A DNA stretch of 64,000 bases, from NCBI GenBank assembly GCA_037783545.1, contig JBBELK010001253.1, positions 124,001 through 188,000 of the forward strand, given 5' to 3'. The DNA is from Henricia sp. BOLD:AAB3569 (lineage: Eukaryota; Echinodermata; Asteroidea; Spinulosida; Echinasteridae). A model generated the notes under the pieces. That model worked only from the letters and a program-made list of their open reading frames with translations. It was not told the origin of the DNA and searched no databases. The position numbers and the translations under genes were made by a program. This document shows, in pieces, positions 49,576-60,985 of the stretch (within the stretch, counting starts at the first letter, position 1; the number at the start of each line of letters is the position of its first letter).

Positions 49576-51399
49576 GAATGCTTAACAGGTTTGCGTAATT
49601 TTAAACGTTTACTGAAGAACAATATTTTACTCGACAAAACAAAAGAGCCTACGACACTCGGTATTCCCAGGTGGTCTCCCACCGAAGTACTGACCGAGCC
49701 CAACGTTGCTTAACTGCGGTGATCAGACGGGAACCGGTGTATTCAATGTGGTATGGTCGTAGACGAAAGCTTAACAGGTTTGCGTAATTTGAAACGTTTA
49801 CAGAAGAACAATATTTTACTAAAAACAAAAGTGCCTACGACACTCGGTATTCCCAGCTGGTCTCCCACCGAAGTACTGACCGAGCCCAACGTTGCTTAAC
49901 TGCGGTGATCAGACGAGAACCGGTGTATTCAATGTGGTATGGTCGTAGACGAATGCTTAACAGGTTTGCGTAATTTTAAACGTTTACTGAAGAACAATAT
50001 TTTACTCGACAAAACAAAAGTGCCTACGACACTCGGTATTCCCAGGTGGTCTCCCACCGAAGTACTGACCGAGCCCAACGTTGCTTAACTGCGGTGATCA
50101 GACGGGAACCGGTGTATTCAATGTGGTATGGTCGCAGACGAATGCTTAACAGGTTTGCGTAATTTTAAACGTTTACTGAAGAACAATATTTTACTCGACA
50201 AAACAAAAGTGCCTACGACACTCGGTATTCCCAGGTGGTCTCCCACCGAAGTACTGACCGAGCCCAACGTTGCTTAACTGCGGTGATCAGACGGGAACCG
50301 GTGTATTCAATGTGGTATGGTCGTAGACGAAAGCTTAACAGGTTTGCGTAATTTGAAACGTTTACAGAAGAACAATATTTTACTAAAAACAAAAGTGCCT
50401 ACGACACTCGGTATTCCCAGGTGGTCTCCCACCGAAGTACTGACCGAGCCCAACGTTGCTTAACTGCGGTGATCAGACGGGAACCGGTGTATTCAATGTG
50501 GTATGGTCGTAGACGAAAGCTTAACAGGTTTGCGTAATTTGAAACGTTTACAGAAGAACAATATTTTACTAAAAACAAAAGTGCCTACGACACTCGGTAT
50601 TCCCAGCTGGTCTCCCACCGAAGTACTGACCGATCCCAACGTTGCTTAACTGCGGTGATCAGACGGGAACCGGTGTATTCAATGTGGTATGGTCGTAGAC
50701 GAATGCTTAACAGGTTTGCGTAATTTTAAACGTTTACTGAAGAACAATATTTTACTCGACAAAACAAAAGTGCCTACGACACTCGGTATTCCCAGGTGGT
50801 CTCCCACCGAAGTACTGACCGAGCCCAACGTTGCTTAACTGCGGTGATCAGACGGGAACCGGTGTATTCAATGTGGTATGGTCGTAGACGAAAGCTTAAC
50901 AGGTTTGCGTAATTTGAAACGTTTACAGAAGAACAATATTTTACTAAAAACAAAAGTGCCTACGACACTCGGTATTCCCAGGTGGTCTCCCACCGAAGTA
51001 CTGACCGAGCCCAACGTTGCTTAACTGCGGTGATCAGACGGGAACCGGTGTATTCAATGTGGTATGGTCGTAGACGAAAGCTTAACAGGTTTGCGTAATT
51101 TGAAACGTTTACAGAAGAACAATATTTTACTAAAAACAAAAGTGCCTACGACACTCGGTATTCCCAGCTGGTCTCCCACCGAAGTACTGACCGATCCCAA
51201 CGTTGCTTAACTGCGGTGATCAGACGGGAACCGGTGTATTCAATGTGGTATGGTCGTAGACGAATGCTTAACAGGTTTGCGTAATTTTAAACGTTTACTG
51301 AAGAACAATATTTTACTCGACAAAACAAAAGTGCCTACGACACTCGGTATTCCCAGGTGGTCTCCCACCGAAGTACTGACCGAGCCCAACGTTGCTTAA

Positions 51400-53960
51400 C
51401 TGCGGTGATCAGACGGGAACCGGTGTATTCAATGTGGTATGGTCGTATACGAAAGCTTAACAGGTTTGCGTAATTTCAAACGTTTACAGAAGAACAATAT
51501 TTTACTAAAAACAAAAGTGCCTACGACACTCGGTATTCCCAGCTGGTCTCCCACCGAAGTACTGACCGAGCCCAACGTTGCTTAACTGCGGTGATCAGAT
51601 GGGAACCGGTGTATTCAATGTGGTATGGTCGTAGACGAATGCTTAACAGGTTTGCGTAATTTTAAACGTTCACTGAAGAACAATATTTTACTCGACAAAA
51701 CAAAAGTGCCTACGACACTCGGTATTCCCAGGTGGTCTCCCACCGAAGTACTGACCGAGCCCAACGTTGCTTAACTGCGGTGATCAGACGGGAACCGGTG
51801 TATTCAATGTGGTACGGTCGTAGACGAATGCTTAACAGGTTTGCGTAATTTTAAACGTTTACTGAAGAACAATATTTTACTCGACAAAACAAAAGTGCCA
51901 ACGACACTCGGTATTCCCAGGTGGTCTCCCACCGAAGTACTGACCGAGCCCAACGTTGCTTAACTGCGGTGATCAGACGGGAACCGGTGTATTCAATGTG
52001 GTATGGTCGTAGACGAAAGCTTAACAGGTTTGCGTAATTTGAAACGTTTACAGAAGAACAATATTTTACTAAAAACAAAAGTGCCTACGACACTCGGTAT
52101 TCCCAGCTGGTCTCCCACCGAAGTACTGACCGAGCCCAACGTTGCTTAACTGCGGTGATCAGACGGGAACCGGTGTATTCAATGTGGTATGGTCGTAGAC
52201 GAATGCTTAACAGGTTTGCGTAATTTTAAACGTTTACTGAAGAACAATATTTTACTCGACAAAACAAAAGTGCCTACGACACTCGGTATTCCCAGGTGGT
52301 CTCCCACCGAAGTACTGACCGAGCCCAACGTTGCTTAACTGCGGTGATCAGACGGGAACCGGTGTATTCAATGTGGTATGGTCGTAGACGAAAGCTTAAC
52401 AGGTTTGCGTAATTTGAAACGTTTACAGAAGAACAATATTTTACTAAAAACAAAAGTGCCTACGACACTCGGTATTCCCAGCTGGTCTCCCACCGAAGTA
52501 CTGACCGATCCCAACGTTGCTTAACTGCGGTGATCAGACGGGAACCGGTGTATTCAATGTGGTATGGTCGTAGACGAATGCTTAACAGGTTTGCGTAATT
52601 TTAAACGTTTACTGAAGAACAATATTTTACTCGACAAAACAAAAGTGCCTACGACACTCGGTATTCCCAGGTGGTCTCCCACCGAAGTACTGACCGAGCC
52701 CAACGTTGCTTAACTGCGGTGATCAGACGGGAACCGGTGTATTCAATGTGGTATGGTCGTATACGAAAGCTTAACAGGTTTGCGTAATTTCAAACGTTTA
52801 CAGAAGAACAATATTTTACTAAAAACAAAAGTGCCTACGACACTCGGTATTCCCAGCTGGTCTCCCACCGAAGTACTGACCGAGCCCAACGTTGCTTAAC
52901 TGCGGTGATCAGATGGGAACCGGTGTATTCAATGTGGTATGGTCGTAGACGAATGCTTAACAGGTTTGCGTAATTTTAAACGTTCACTGAAGAACAATAT
53001 TTTACTCGACAAAACAAAAGTGCCTACGACACTCGGTATTCCCAGGTGGTCTCCCACCGAAGTACTGACCGAGCCCAACGTTGCTTAACTGCGGTGATCA
53101 GACGGGAACCGGTGTATTCAATGTGGTACGGTCGTAGACGAATGCTTAACAGGTTTGCGTAATTTTAAACGTTTACTGAAGAACAATATTTTACTCGACA
53201 AAACAAAAGTGCCAACGACACTCGGTATTCCCAGGTGGTCTCCCACCGAAGTACTGACCGAGCCCAACGTTGCTTAACTGCGGTGATCAGACGGGAACCG
53301 GTGTATTCAATGTGGTATGGTCGTAGACGAAAGCTTAACAGGTTTGCGTAATTTGAAACGTTTACAGAAGAACAATATTTTACTAAAAACAAAAGTGCCT
53401 ACGACACTCGGTATTCCCAGCTGGTCTCCCACCGAAGTACTGACCGAGCCCAACGTTGCTTAACTGCGGTGATCAGACGGGAACCGGTGTATTCAATGTG
53501 GTATGGTCGTAGACGAATGCTTAACAGGTTTGCGTAATTTTAAACGTTTACTGAAGAACAATATTTTACTCGACAAAACAAAAGTGCCTACGACACTCGG
53601 TATTCCCAGGTGGTCTCCCACCGAAGTACTGACCGAGCCCAACGTTGCTTAACTGCGGTGATCAGACGGGAACCGGTGTATTCAATGTGGTATGGTCGTA
53701 GACGAAAGCTTAACAGGTTTGCGTAATTTGAAACGTTTACAGAAGAACAATATTTTACTAAAAACAAAAGTGCCTACGACACTCGATATTCCCAGCTGGT
53801 CTCCCACCGAAGTATTGACCGAGCCCAACGTTGCTTAACTGCGGTGATCAGACGGGAACTGGTGTATTCAATGTGGTATGGTCGTAGACGAAAGCTTAAC
53901 AGGTTTGCGTAATTTTAAACGTTTACTGAAGAACAATATTTTACTCGACAAAACAAAAGT
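51400..53960 (-). repeat. Seven-unit duplication (offset 1314 bp)
   Basis: Linked variants GTCGTATACG (51.44 and 52.76 kb), CAGATGGG (51.60 and 52.91 kb), CGTTCACTG (51.67 and 52.98 kb), GGTACGGTCG (51.81 and 53.13 kb) and GTGCCAACG (51.90 and 53.21 kb) all recur 1314 bp apart, defining a near-identical pair. Confidence 0.88.
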
Positions 53961-56590
53961 GCCTACGATACTCGGTATTCCCAGGTGGTCTCCCACCGAA
54001 GTACTGACCGAGCCCAACGTTGCTTAACTGCGGTGATCAGACGGGAACCGGTGTATTCAATGTGGTATATGGTCGCAGACGAATGCTTAACAGGTTTGCG
54101 TAATTTTAAACGTTTACTGAAGAACAATATTTTACTCGACAAAACAAAAGTGCCTACGACACTCGGTATTCCCAAGTGGTCTCCCACCGAAGTACTGACC
54201 GAGCCCAACGTTGCTTAACTGCGGTGATCAGACGGGAACCGGTGTATTCAATGTGGTATGGTCGTAGACGAAAGCTTAACAGGTTTGCGTAATTTGAAAC
54301 GTTTACAGAAGAACACTATTTTACTAAAAACAAAAGTGCCTACGACACTCGGTATTCCCAGCTGGTCTCCCACCGAAGTACTGACCGAGCCCAACGTTGC
54401 TTAACTGCGGTGATCAGACGGGAACCGGTGTATTCAATGTGGTATGGTCGTAGACGAATGCTTAACAGGTTTGCGTAATTTTAAACGTTTACTGAAGAAC
54501 AATATTTTAATCGACAAAACAAAAGTGCCTACGACACTCGGTATTTCCAGGTGGTCTCCCACCGAAGTACTGACCGAGCCCAACGTTGCTTAACTGCGGT
54601 GATCAGACGGGAACCGGTGTATTCAATGTGGTATGGTCGCAGACGAATGCTTAACAGGTTTGCGTAATTTTAAACGTTTACTGAAGAACAATATTTTACT
54701 CGACAAAACAAAAGTGCCTACGACACTCGGTATTCCCAGGTGGTCTCCCACCGAAGTACTGACCGAGCCCAACGTTGCTTAACTGCGGTGATCAGACGGG
54801 AACCGGTGTATTCAATGTGGTATGGTCGTAGACGAATGCTTAACAGGTTTGCGTAATTTCAAACGTTTACTGAAGAACAATATTTTACTCGACAAAACAA
54901 AAGTGCCTACGACACTCGGTATTCCCAGGTGGTCTCCCACCGAAGTACTGACCGAGCCCAACGTTGCTTAACTGCGGTGATTAGACGGGAACCGGTGTAT
55001 TCAATGTGGTATGGTCGTAGACGAAAGCTTAACAGGTTTGCGTAATTTTAAACGTTTACAGAAGAACAATATTTTACTAAAAACAAAAGTGCCTACGACA
55101 CTCGGTATTCCCAGGTGGTCTCCCACCGAAGTACTGACCGAGCCCAACGTTGCTTAACTGCGGTGATCAGACGGGAACCGGTGTATTCAATGCGGTATGG
55201 TCGTAGACGAATGCTTAACAGGTTTGCGTAATTTTAAACGTTTACTGAAGAACAATATTTTACTCGACAAAACAAAAGTGCCTACGACACTCGGTATTCC
55301 CAGGTGGTCTCCCACCGAAGTACTGACCGAGCCCAACGTTGCTTAACTGCGGTGATCAGACGGGAACCGGTGTATTCAATGTGGTATGGTCGTAGACGAA
55401 AGCTTAACAGGTTTGCGTAATTTGAAACGTTTACAGAAGAACAATATTTTACTAAAAACAAAAGTGCCTACGACACTCGGTATTCCCAGGTGGTCTCCCA
55501 CCGAAGTACTGACTGAGCCCAACGTTGCTTAACTGCAATGATCAGACGGGAACCGGTGTATTCAATGTAGTATGGTCGTAGACGAATGCTTAACAGGTTT
55601 GCGTAATTTTAAACGTTTACTGAAGAACAATATTTTACTCGACAAAACAAAAGTGCCTACGACACTCGGTATTCCCAGGTGGTCTCCCACCGAAGTACTG
55701 ACCGAGCCCAACGTTGCTTAACTGCGGTGATCAGACGGGAACCGGTGTATTCAATGTGGTATGGTCGTAGACGAAAGCTTAACAGGTTTGCGTAATTTGA
55801 AACGTTTACAGAAGAACAATATTTTACTAAAAACAAAAGTGCCTACGACACTCGGTATTCCCAGGTGGTCTCCCACCGAAGTACTGATCGAGCCCAACGT
55901 TGCTTAACTGCGGTGATCAGACGGGAACCGGTGTATTCAATGTGGTATGGTCGTAGACGAATGCTTAACAGGTTTGCGTAATTTTAAACGTTTACTGAAG
56001 AACAATATTTTACTCGACAAAACAAAAGTGCCTTCGACACTCGGTATTCCCAGGTGGTCTCCCACCGAAGTACTGACCGAGCCCAACGTTGCTTAACTGC
56101 GGTGATCAGACGGGAACCGGTGTATTCAATGTGGTATGGTCGTAGACGAAAGCTTAACAGGTTTGCGTAATTTGAAACGTTTACTGAAGAACAATATTTT
56201 ACTCGACAAAACAAAAGTGCCTTCGACACTCGGTATTCCCAGGTGGTCTCCCACCGAAGTACTGACCGAGCCCAACGTTGCTTAACTGCGGTGATCAGAC
56301 GGGAACCGGTGTATTCAATGTGGTATGGTCGTAGACGAAAGCTTAACAGGTTTGCGTAATTTGAAACGTTTACAGAAGAACAATATTTTACTAAAAACAA
56401 AAGTGCCTACGACACTCGGTATTCCCAGCTGGTCTCCCACCGAAGTACTGACCGAGCCCAATGTTGCTTAACTGCGGTGATCAGACGGGAACCGGTGTAT
56501 TCAATGTGGTATGGTCGTAGACGAAAGCTTAACAGGTTTGCGTAATTTGAAACGTTTACAGAAGAACAATATTTTACTAAAAACAAAAGT

Positions 56591-56708
56591 GCCTACGACA
56601 CTCGGTATTCCCAGCTGGTCTCCCACCGAAGTACTGACCGAGCCCAACGTTGCTTAACTGCGGTGTTCAGACGGGAACCGGTGTATTCAATGTGGTATGG
56701 TCGTAGAC
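56591..56708 (-). rRNA. 5S rRNA gene, empty-site homologue of the LINE target
   Basis: 118-nt gene carrying both CAGCTGG and the rare GGTGTTCAG variant. The same two variants flank the LINE (left half at 56966-57007, right half at 63004-63080), so this gene shows the uninterrupted target. Confidence 0.85.
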
Positions 56709-56965
56709 GAATGCTTAACAGGTTTGCGTAATTTTAAACGTTTACTGAAGAACAATATTTTACTCGACAAAACAAAAGTGCCTACGACACTCGGTATTCC
56801 CAGGTGGTCTCCCACCGAAGTACTGACCGAGCCCAACGTTGCTTAACTGCGGTGATCAGACGGGAACCGGTGTATTCAATGTGGTATGGTCGTAGACGAA
56901 AGCTTAACAGGTTTGCGTAATTTGAAACGTTTACAGAAGAACAATATTTTACTAAAAACAAAAGT

Positions 56966-57007
56966 GCCTACGACACTCGGTATTCCCAGCTGGTCTCCCA
57001 CCGAAGT
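56966..57007 (-). pseudogene. 3' part of 5S rRNA gene split by the LINE
   Basis: RNA positions 77/78-118. The gene sequence runs to CCGAAG(T) and then meets the poly-T that is the LINE's poly(A) tail. Confidence 0.92.
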
Positions 57008-57028
57008 TTTTTTTTTTTTTTTTTTTTT
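57007..57028 (-). other. Poly(A) tail of the LINE
   Basis: T22 on the plus strand, i.e. A22 at the 3' end of the element, joined directly to the 5S sequence. Typical of target-primed reverse transcription of a polyadenylated RNA. Confidence 0.9.
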
Positions 57029-57163
57029 CTCCGGGAGGAGTTAGACTCCATTTATTAACACATCTCCATGCATACAGTATCTACAATTAACGTACTTCGT
57101 ACATAATTAAGTTACTTTATATGTATGTATATGATAAAAATTGCAACAATAGGACGTCTGAAA
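57029..57163 (-). other. 3' UTR of the LINE
   Basis: 135 bp between the ORF2 stop (TAG, 57164-57166) and the poly(A). It has AT-rich GTATGTATATGATAAAA-like sequence on the plus strand. No further gene or obvious stem-loop seen. Confidence 0.7.
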
Positions 57164-60100
57164 CTAGAATGCATAGTTCAATTGTTCCCCATCCATCCAA
57201 CAAATAGCCCTATTTTGAGTGTAAATTTGTTCAAAATCCCTGCGGTGTAATCTTTTGACTTCCATACGTAAGTATTGTTTTAGTTGTCTTTTATATACAC
57301 CAAGTATGTCAGGAACGTATGTATTTTTCTCTTGCGCTGCAGACAGAGATATTTGAACCCTTAAGTTCCAAATAACACGAAAAACCTTACAAAAAAGCAC
57401 ACAAGCAGTACTATTAATTCCTGGACCAATACCAAGGACTCTACAAATATCATTTAAATAAAAATGTTTGTCATCACCGTATTTTCGGAGCAAATTTTCA
57501 ACAAAATTCCATGTCTCAAAAGTTTTACAGCAATAAATAAAAAGGTGCTCTGTAGTCTCTTGATTTTCATTACAAATTAAACATCTGTCATTTTCAGTAA
57601 TCCCTATTTTATACAATAGATCTCTTGTTGGCAAAATCCTGTGTTTAATTTTAAACCATAAATCTCTATCATTTGGATCAATTAATTTACTATATCCCCT
57701 ATTCCAACTTAAGGTCCAGTTCGGAGGAGAAGTCCTATTAAAAATTATTTCCCATTTTTGTTCGGCTTTGGGTTTTACAAAGGTCTTTATTACCAAGTTT
57801 CTATACATGAATTTAATTAATGATTTGTTAAGAACATAATAATCTGCATCATTTTCATAATTACTAATTTCTAGCATATTGCATATATGGTTTTCTGGTC
57901 CACTCCTTGTTTCCTTTAAAAGGTTTGGTCTAATATTTACTCTTAAATCATTCATTGTTCTGGTAACAGTACCAGGTCTAATATCATATTGTTTGGAAAT
58001 CAATGTGAGTGACTTGAGTTTATCACCTGACATAACATCACCTAGTTTTTTTATTCCATTTTCACTTAAAATTTTACCAACAAGTTTTTTTTGTTTGTTG
58101 CCCGTTAGTAGGGCATTTTGCCACAGTGGGACGTTGTGTGCTTCTTGCTTACAGGAGATAACTAAGTTAATACGTCCTCCGCAGTTATGAAATGCTTTAA
58201 TTACCTCTCGATAAAATTCACTGGTATTTAAGGCTGTAGGGTAATTCCCTAAAACATACCAACCTAAACCTTTAGCACTAGCTCTCTTGATCCAATAATC
58301 AAAATATTGTTTCCATTTTCCAGTACATGTGCTAAAACGGGTGAACCAATTTAATTTCAGACAAGTTAATCTATGTTTTACATTCAAAACCTCTGTACCT
58401 CCTCTTTCCTTAGGACCTCTGACTGTATCTCTGTTAATTTTATCAGGTTTACTGTTCCAATAAAAGTCCCAAATACATTTATCCATTTTTTTTATTGAAT
58501 CATCATTACATGGCACAACACTTCCCAAATAATTAATACTAGCTCCAGCATAAGTGTTGATGATGACTGCTTTTCCTTTTAAAGTTAAATTCCTTCCCTT
58601 AAAACTGTTAAAAACACTCTTAATCTTGTTTATTCTGGGGTCCCAGTTGTCAGACTGGGTTACTTCATTGCCAATATAAACCCCTAAAATCTTAATCTTG
58701 TCATTGACCCAATTATACCCCCCTGGGCAATCTGTCCTCGATTTCCAGGTTCCAAGCCAGAGCCCTGTTGATTTCTGAATATTTGTTTTGGATCCCGTGC
58801 CTTCATTATATATATTTAGAATGTTTGCTAAAATCGGAAAATCTTCATCACGAGAAATAAAAACCGTCGTGTCATCAGCATGCTGTATTAATTTGACTTG
58901 ATCATCAGTGTATGGAATTGGGATACCCGTTAAGTTTGTATTATTTCTAATTAGACAGGCCAATCCTTCTGCACAGATGGTGTACAAAAGCGGTGACAAG
59001 GGGCAACCCTGCCGGATACCTCTGGTTACGTCAAAGGGACGAGTTATATAGTTATTCACAATGACGCAACTTTTCGGTCTGCTGTACAAAACCATTATGT
59101 AATCAATGAACCCCTGAGGAATGCCGAGCTTATTCATAATTTCATACATGTAATCCCATTCTATCCTGTCAAAGGCTTTTTCTTGATCAATACTTAGGAG
59201 CCCCCCTTGTTTATTGTTCATGTTAAGGTCATCTACAACATCTCTTAGAATCATTAGATTATCGTGAATATTTCTACCTGATACCCCACTGCTTTGCTCT
59301 TCTCCAATCAAATTAGGCATACATTTGCGAAGTCGGTTAGTTAAGACTTTAGCAAGTATTTTGTAATCTACTGTCAATAAACTAATTGGACGCCAATTTT
59401 TTAGGTCTTCCCTATCCCCTTTGTTTTTGTATATTAATCTAATAAGAGCAGTGCTCATTGTATTGGGAAGTGAACCTCCTTCTTTGCATTCTTGAAAAAC
59501 ACTCAAAAGATCATCTTTAAGAATAGTCCAAAACTTGAGATAAAACTCTACTGTCAGCCCATCAATACCGGGTGATTTATCTTTATTCATTTGCTGGAGA
59601 GCAAGTGTAATTTCAGCTCCTGAAATATTACTTTCCAAAATCTCAGGTTCCTCGATTTCGTGTGAGTTGACATCATCTATAATTGTTTGTTGCTCATGGG
59701 GGTCAGTGCCATTAGTAGAATATAACTGGGAGTAAAACTCATTGATACGCTTAACAATATATCTAAATTCCGTAAGTGGGACGCCCTCAGCGTCTTTTAT
59801 AGTTGCCATAGCATTATTCTTGGTTCTTTGTTTTTCGATAGCAAGAAAGAACTTGCTAGGTTTTTCACCTTCAGACTTATTTTTCAAATGTGTCCTTACA
59901 CGAGCCTTTTCCCACTCGTTAGTTTCAATGGTTTTCAGCTGTTGTTCAAGGCGATTTAATTCATCAGTATTATGGTTTGGATTATTTGTGAGATCCCTAT
60001 ACTTCTTTTGACCAGCCTTTGTCTGTTGATTATATTTAAGTGATTTTTCTTTACCATACTCTTTAAGAATTTCTTTAAGTTTGCTTTTCCCCATTTCCCA

Positions 60101-60967
60101 CCAGTCAGTGATGGTGTTATAGCAGAATTGTTTGGTTTGCCAGTATTTCCAAAAATGTGTTACTCTGTTAACACATTCCGGATCTTCAAGATTATCGTTA
60201 TTACACATCCATCTACCTGGTCCGCTTACTGTTTTTTTGTCAATTAACTTCATTAAAATGAGGTTGTGATCAGAAAACCCGACAGCATTAATAAGTATGT
60301 GTTCAAGGTTGCATATTAATTTGGCCGACATTAGGAAGTAATCAATTCTGCTACTTGTTTTAGTACTTTTATTGTAATGTGTGTAGCCCAACTCACTAGG
60401 ATGGATTGAACGCCACACATCAATCAAATTATTTTGTTGAACCAATTTTTGAAAGGCAATACTACTCTTTTCCTTACTCATACCAAGATCAATATTACAA
60501 TTGAAATCTCCTCCAATAATTAGATTTTCAGAATCAACAAGGACATCACAAAGTTTCCCAAAAAAGCAGTTTCTGGGGCCGAGAGCATTTGGAGCATACA
60601 CTGAAGCAACAGTAATTTTTTGGTTGTCCAAGTTTAGTTCGCCAATAATAAATCTGCCTTCATCATCTCGCTTGATGTTGGTGAGTTTTGCTGTAATTTT
60701 ATTCGAAATAAGAATTCCAACCCCCCTTGAATTTCTCAGTCCATGACTAAAGGCGATTTCACCACCCCACTGCTTACTCCAAAAGCTCTCGTCCTCTTTT
60801 TCACTGTGAGTCTCTTGCAAAAGAGCAACATCGATTTTCCTTCTATGCATGTAATTAAATATTGTATCTCTTTTCATATTATTTCTCAATCCATTGCAAT
60901 TGAGTGTTACTACATTAAGCGCCATAATGAAGAGACTCACAGTGAATAAAACACCTTTCATAAACAT
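57164..60967 (-). CDS. LINE ORF2: AP-type endonuclease and reverse transcriptase
   Basis: Nicks the target DNA and primes reverse transcription of the element's RNA at the nick. Intact, 1267 aa. Endonuclease at about 16-240: LNCNGLR (22-28), LLQETH (49-54, catalytic Glu), SVYAPN (122-127), GGDFNCNID (152-160), SRIDY (206-210), SDHN (232-235). RT at about 460-760: KSPGIDGLTVEFY (464-476), NWRPISLL (524-531), SIDQEKAFD (592-600), GIRQGCPLSPL (650-660), HADDTT with the catalytic ADD at 697-699. A C-terminal zinc knuckle C1129-x2-C1132-x8-H1141-x4-C1146 (CLICNENQETTEH) is typical of L1-like proteins. The Met at residue 15 (ALNVVTLNC follows) is a more natural start than the first, since the endonuclease begins there. 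ORF1 lies 18 nt upstream in the same frame. Confidence 0.95.
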   Translation of the reverse strand: MFMKGVLFTVSLFIMALNVVTLNCNGLRNNMKRDTIFNYMHRRKIDVALLQETHSEKEDESFWSKQWGGEIAFSHGLRNSRGVGILISNKITAKLTNIKRDDEGRFIIGELNLDNQKITVASVYAPNALGPRNCFFGKLCDVLVDSENLIIGGDFNCNIDLGMSKEKSSIAFQKLVQQNNLIDVWRSIHPSELGYTHYNKSTKTSSRIDYFLMSAKLICNLEHILINAVGFSDHNLILMKLIDKKTVSGPGRWMCNNDNLEDPECVNRVTHFWKYWQTKQFCYNTITDWWEMGKSKLKEILKEYGKEKSLKYNQQTKAGQKKYRDLTNNPNHNTDELNRLEQQLKTIETNEWEKARVRTHLKNKSEGEKPSKFFLAIEKQRTKNNAMATIKDAEGVPLTEFRYIVKRINEFYSQLYSTNGTDPHEQQTIIDDVNSHEIEEPEILESNISGAEITLALQQMNKDKSPGIDGLTVEFYLKFWTILKDDLLSVFQECKEGGSLPNTMSTALIRLIYKNKGDREDLKNWRPISLLTVDYKILAKVLTNRLRKCMPNLIGEEQSSGVSGRNIHDNLMILRDVVDDLNMNNKQGGLLSIDQEKAFDRIEWDYMYEIMNKLGIPQGFIDYIMVLYSRPKSCVIVNNYITRPFDVTRGIRQGCPLSPLLYTICAEGLACLIRNNTNLTGIPIPYTDDQVKLIQHADDTTVFISRDEDFPILANILNIYNEGTGSKTNIQKSTGLWLGTWKSRTDCPGGYNWVNDKIKILGVYIGNEVTQSDNWDPRINKIKSVFNSFKGRNLTLKGKAVIINTYAGASINYLGSVVPCNDDSIKKMDKCIWDFYWNSKPDKINRDTVRGPKERGGTEVLNVKHRLTCLKLNWFTRFSTCTGKWKQYFDYWIKRASAKGLGWYVLGNYPTALNTSEFYREVIKAFHNCGGRINLVISCKQEAHNVPLWQNALLTGNKQKKLVGKILSENGIKKLGDVMSGDKLKSLTLISKQYDIRPGTVTRTMNDLRVNIRPNLLKETRSGPENHICNMLEISNYENDADYYVLNKSLIKFMYRNLVIKTFVKPKAEQKWEIIFNRTSPPNWTLSWNRGYSKLIDPNDRDLWFKIKHRILPTRDLLYKIGITENDRCLICNENQETTEHLFIYCCKTFETWNFVENLLRKYGDDKHFYLNDICRVLGIGPGINSTACVLFCKVFRVIWNLRVQISLSAAQEKNTYVPDILGVYKRQLKQYLRMEVKRLHRRDFEQIYTQNRAICWMDGEQLNYAF

Positions 60968-60985
60968 TAAGGATAATTTACCATT
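60968..60985 (-). other. 18-nt in-frame gap between ORF1 and ORF2
   Basis: The ORF1 stop TAA (60986-60988) is followed by six sense codons and the ORF2 ATG at 60967, all in one reading frame. Readthrough of a single stop would give a fused protein; reinitiation over a short gap is the other option. Confidence 0.7.

Larger units (their letters stand above)
7523..57007 (-). repeat. 5S rDNA tandem array 2, about 264 units
   Basis: 49.5 kb of head-to-tail 5S units on the minus strand with no other gene. Period is 189 bp with spacer A (GAATGCTT, TTTTAAACG, TACTGAAG, CTCGAC) and 186 bp with spacer B (GAAAGCTT, TTTGAAACG, TACAGAAG, CTAAAAAC). From about 10.39 kb these alternate A-B for long stretches. 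Between 7.5 and 10.38 kb the B-like spacers lack the HindIII site and the CAG variant. Recombinant spacers occur, including ones with GAAAAAACG insertions (e.g. 20.9, 21.8, 24.65, 28.6 kb) and TTTTTAACG (22.02, 24.84, 25.59 kb). The unit count is length divided by mean period. Confidence 0.95.

Noticed and set aside
8080-56400. Many 60-138-codon minus-strand frames starting MFCRVKYCSS or MFLVKYCSS
   Set aside because: These translate the 5S gene and spacer. Longer ones (44399-44767, 55984-56400) arise where frame-neutral unit lengths chain together. No protein signature beyond the repeat.
7523-57007. CRISPR-like array of regular repeats and spacers
   Set aside because: The 118-bp repeat is a 5S rRNA gene and the 'spacers' are themselves two near-identical families; eukaryotic LINE and DIRS elements are embedded.
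7523-57007. Satellite DNA or centromeric repeat (period about 187 bp)
   Set aside because: The period resembles a nucleosomal satellite, but the conserved part is a full 5S gene with start, internal promoter and T-run terminator.
57879-60949. Plus-strand frames of 68-103 codons within the LINE
   Set aside because: Antisense shadows of ORF2, with no recognisable domains.
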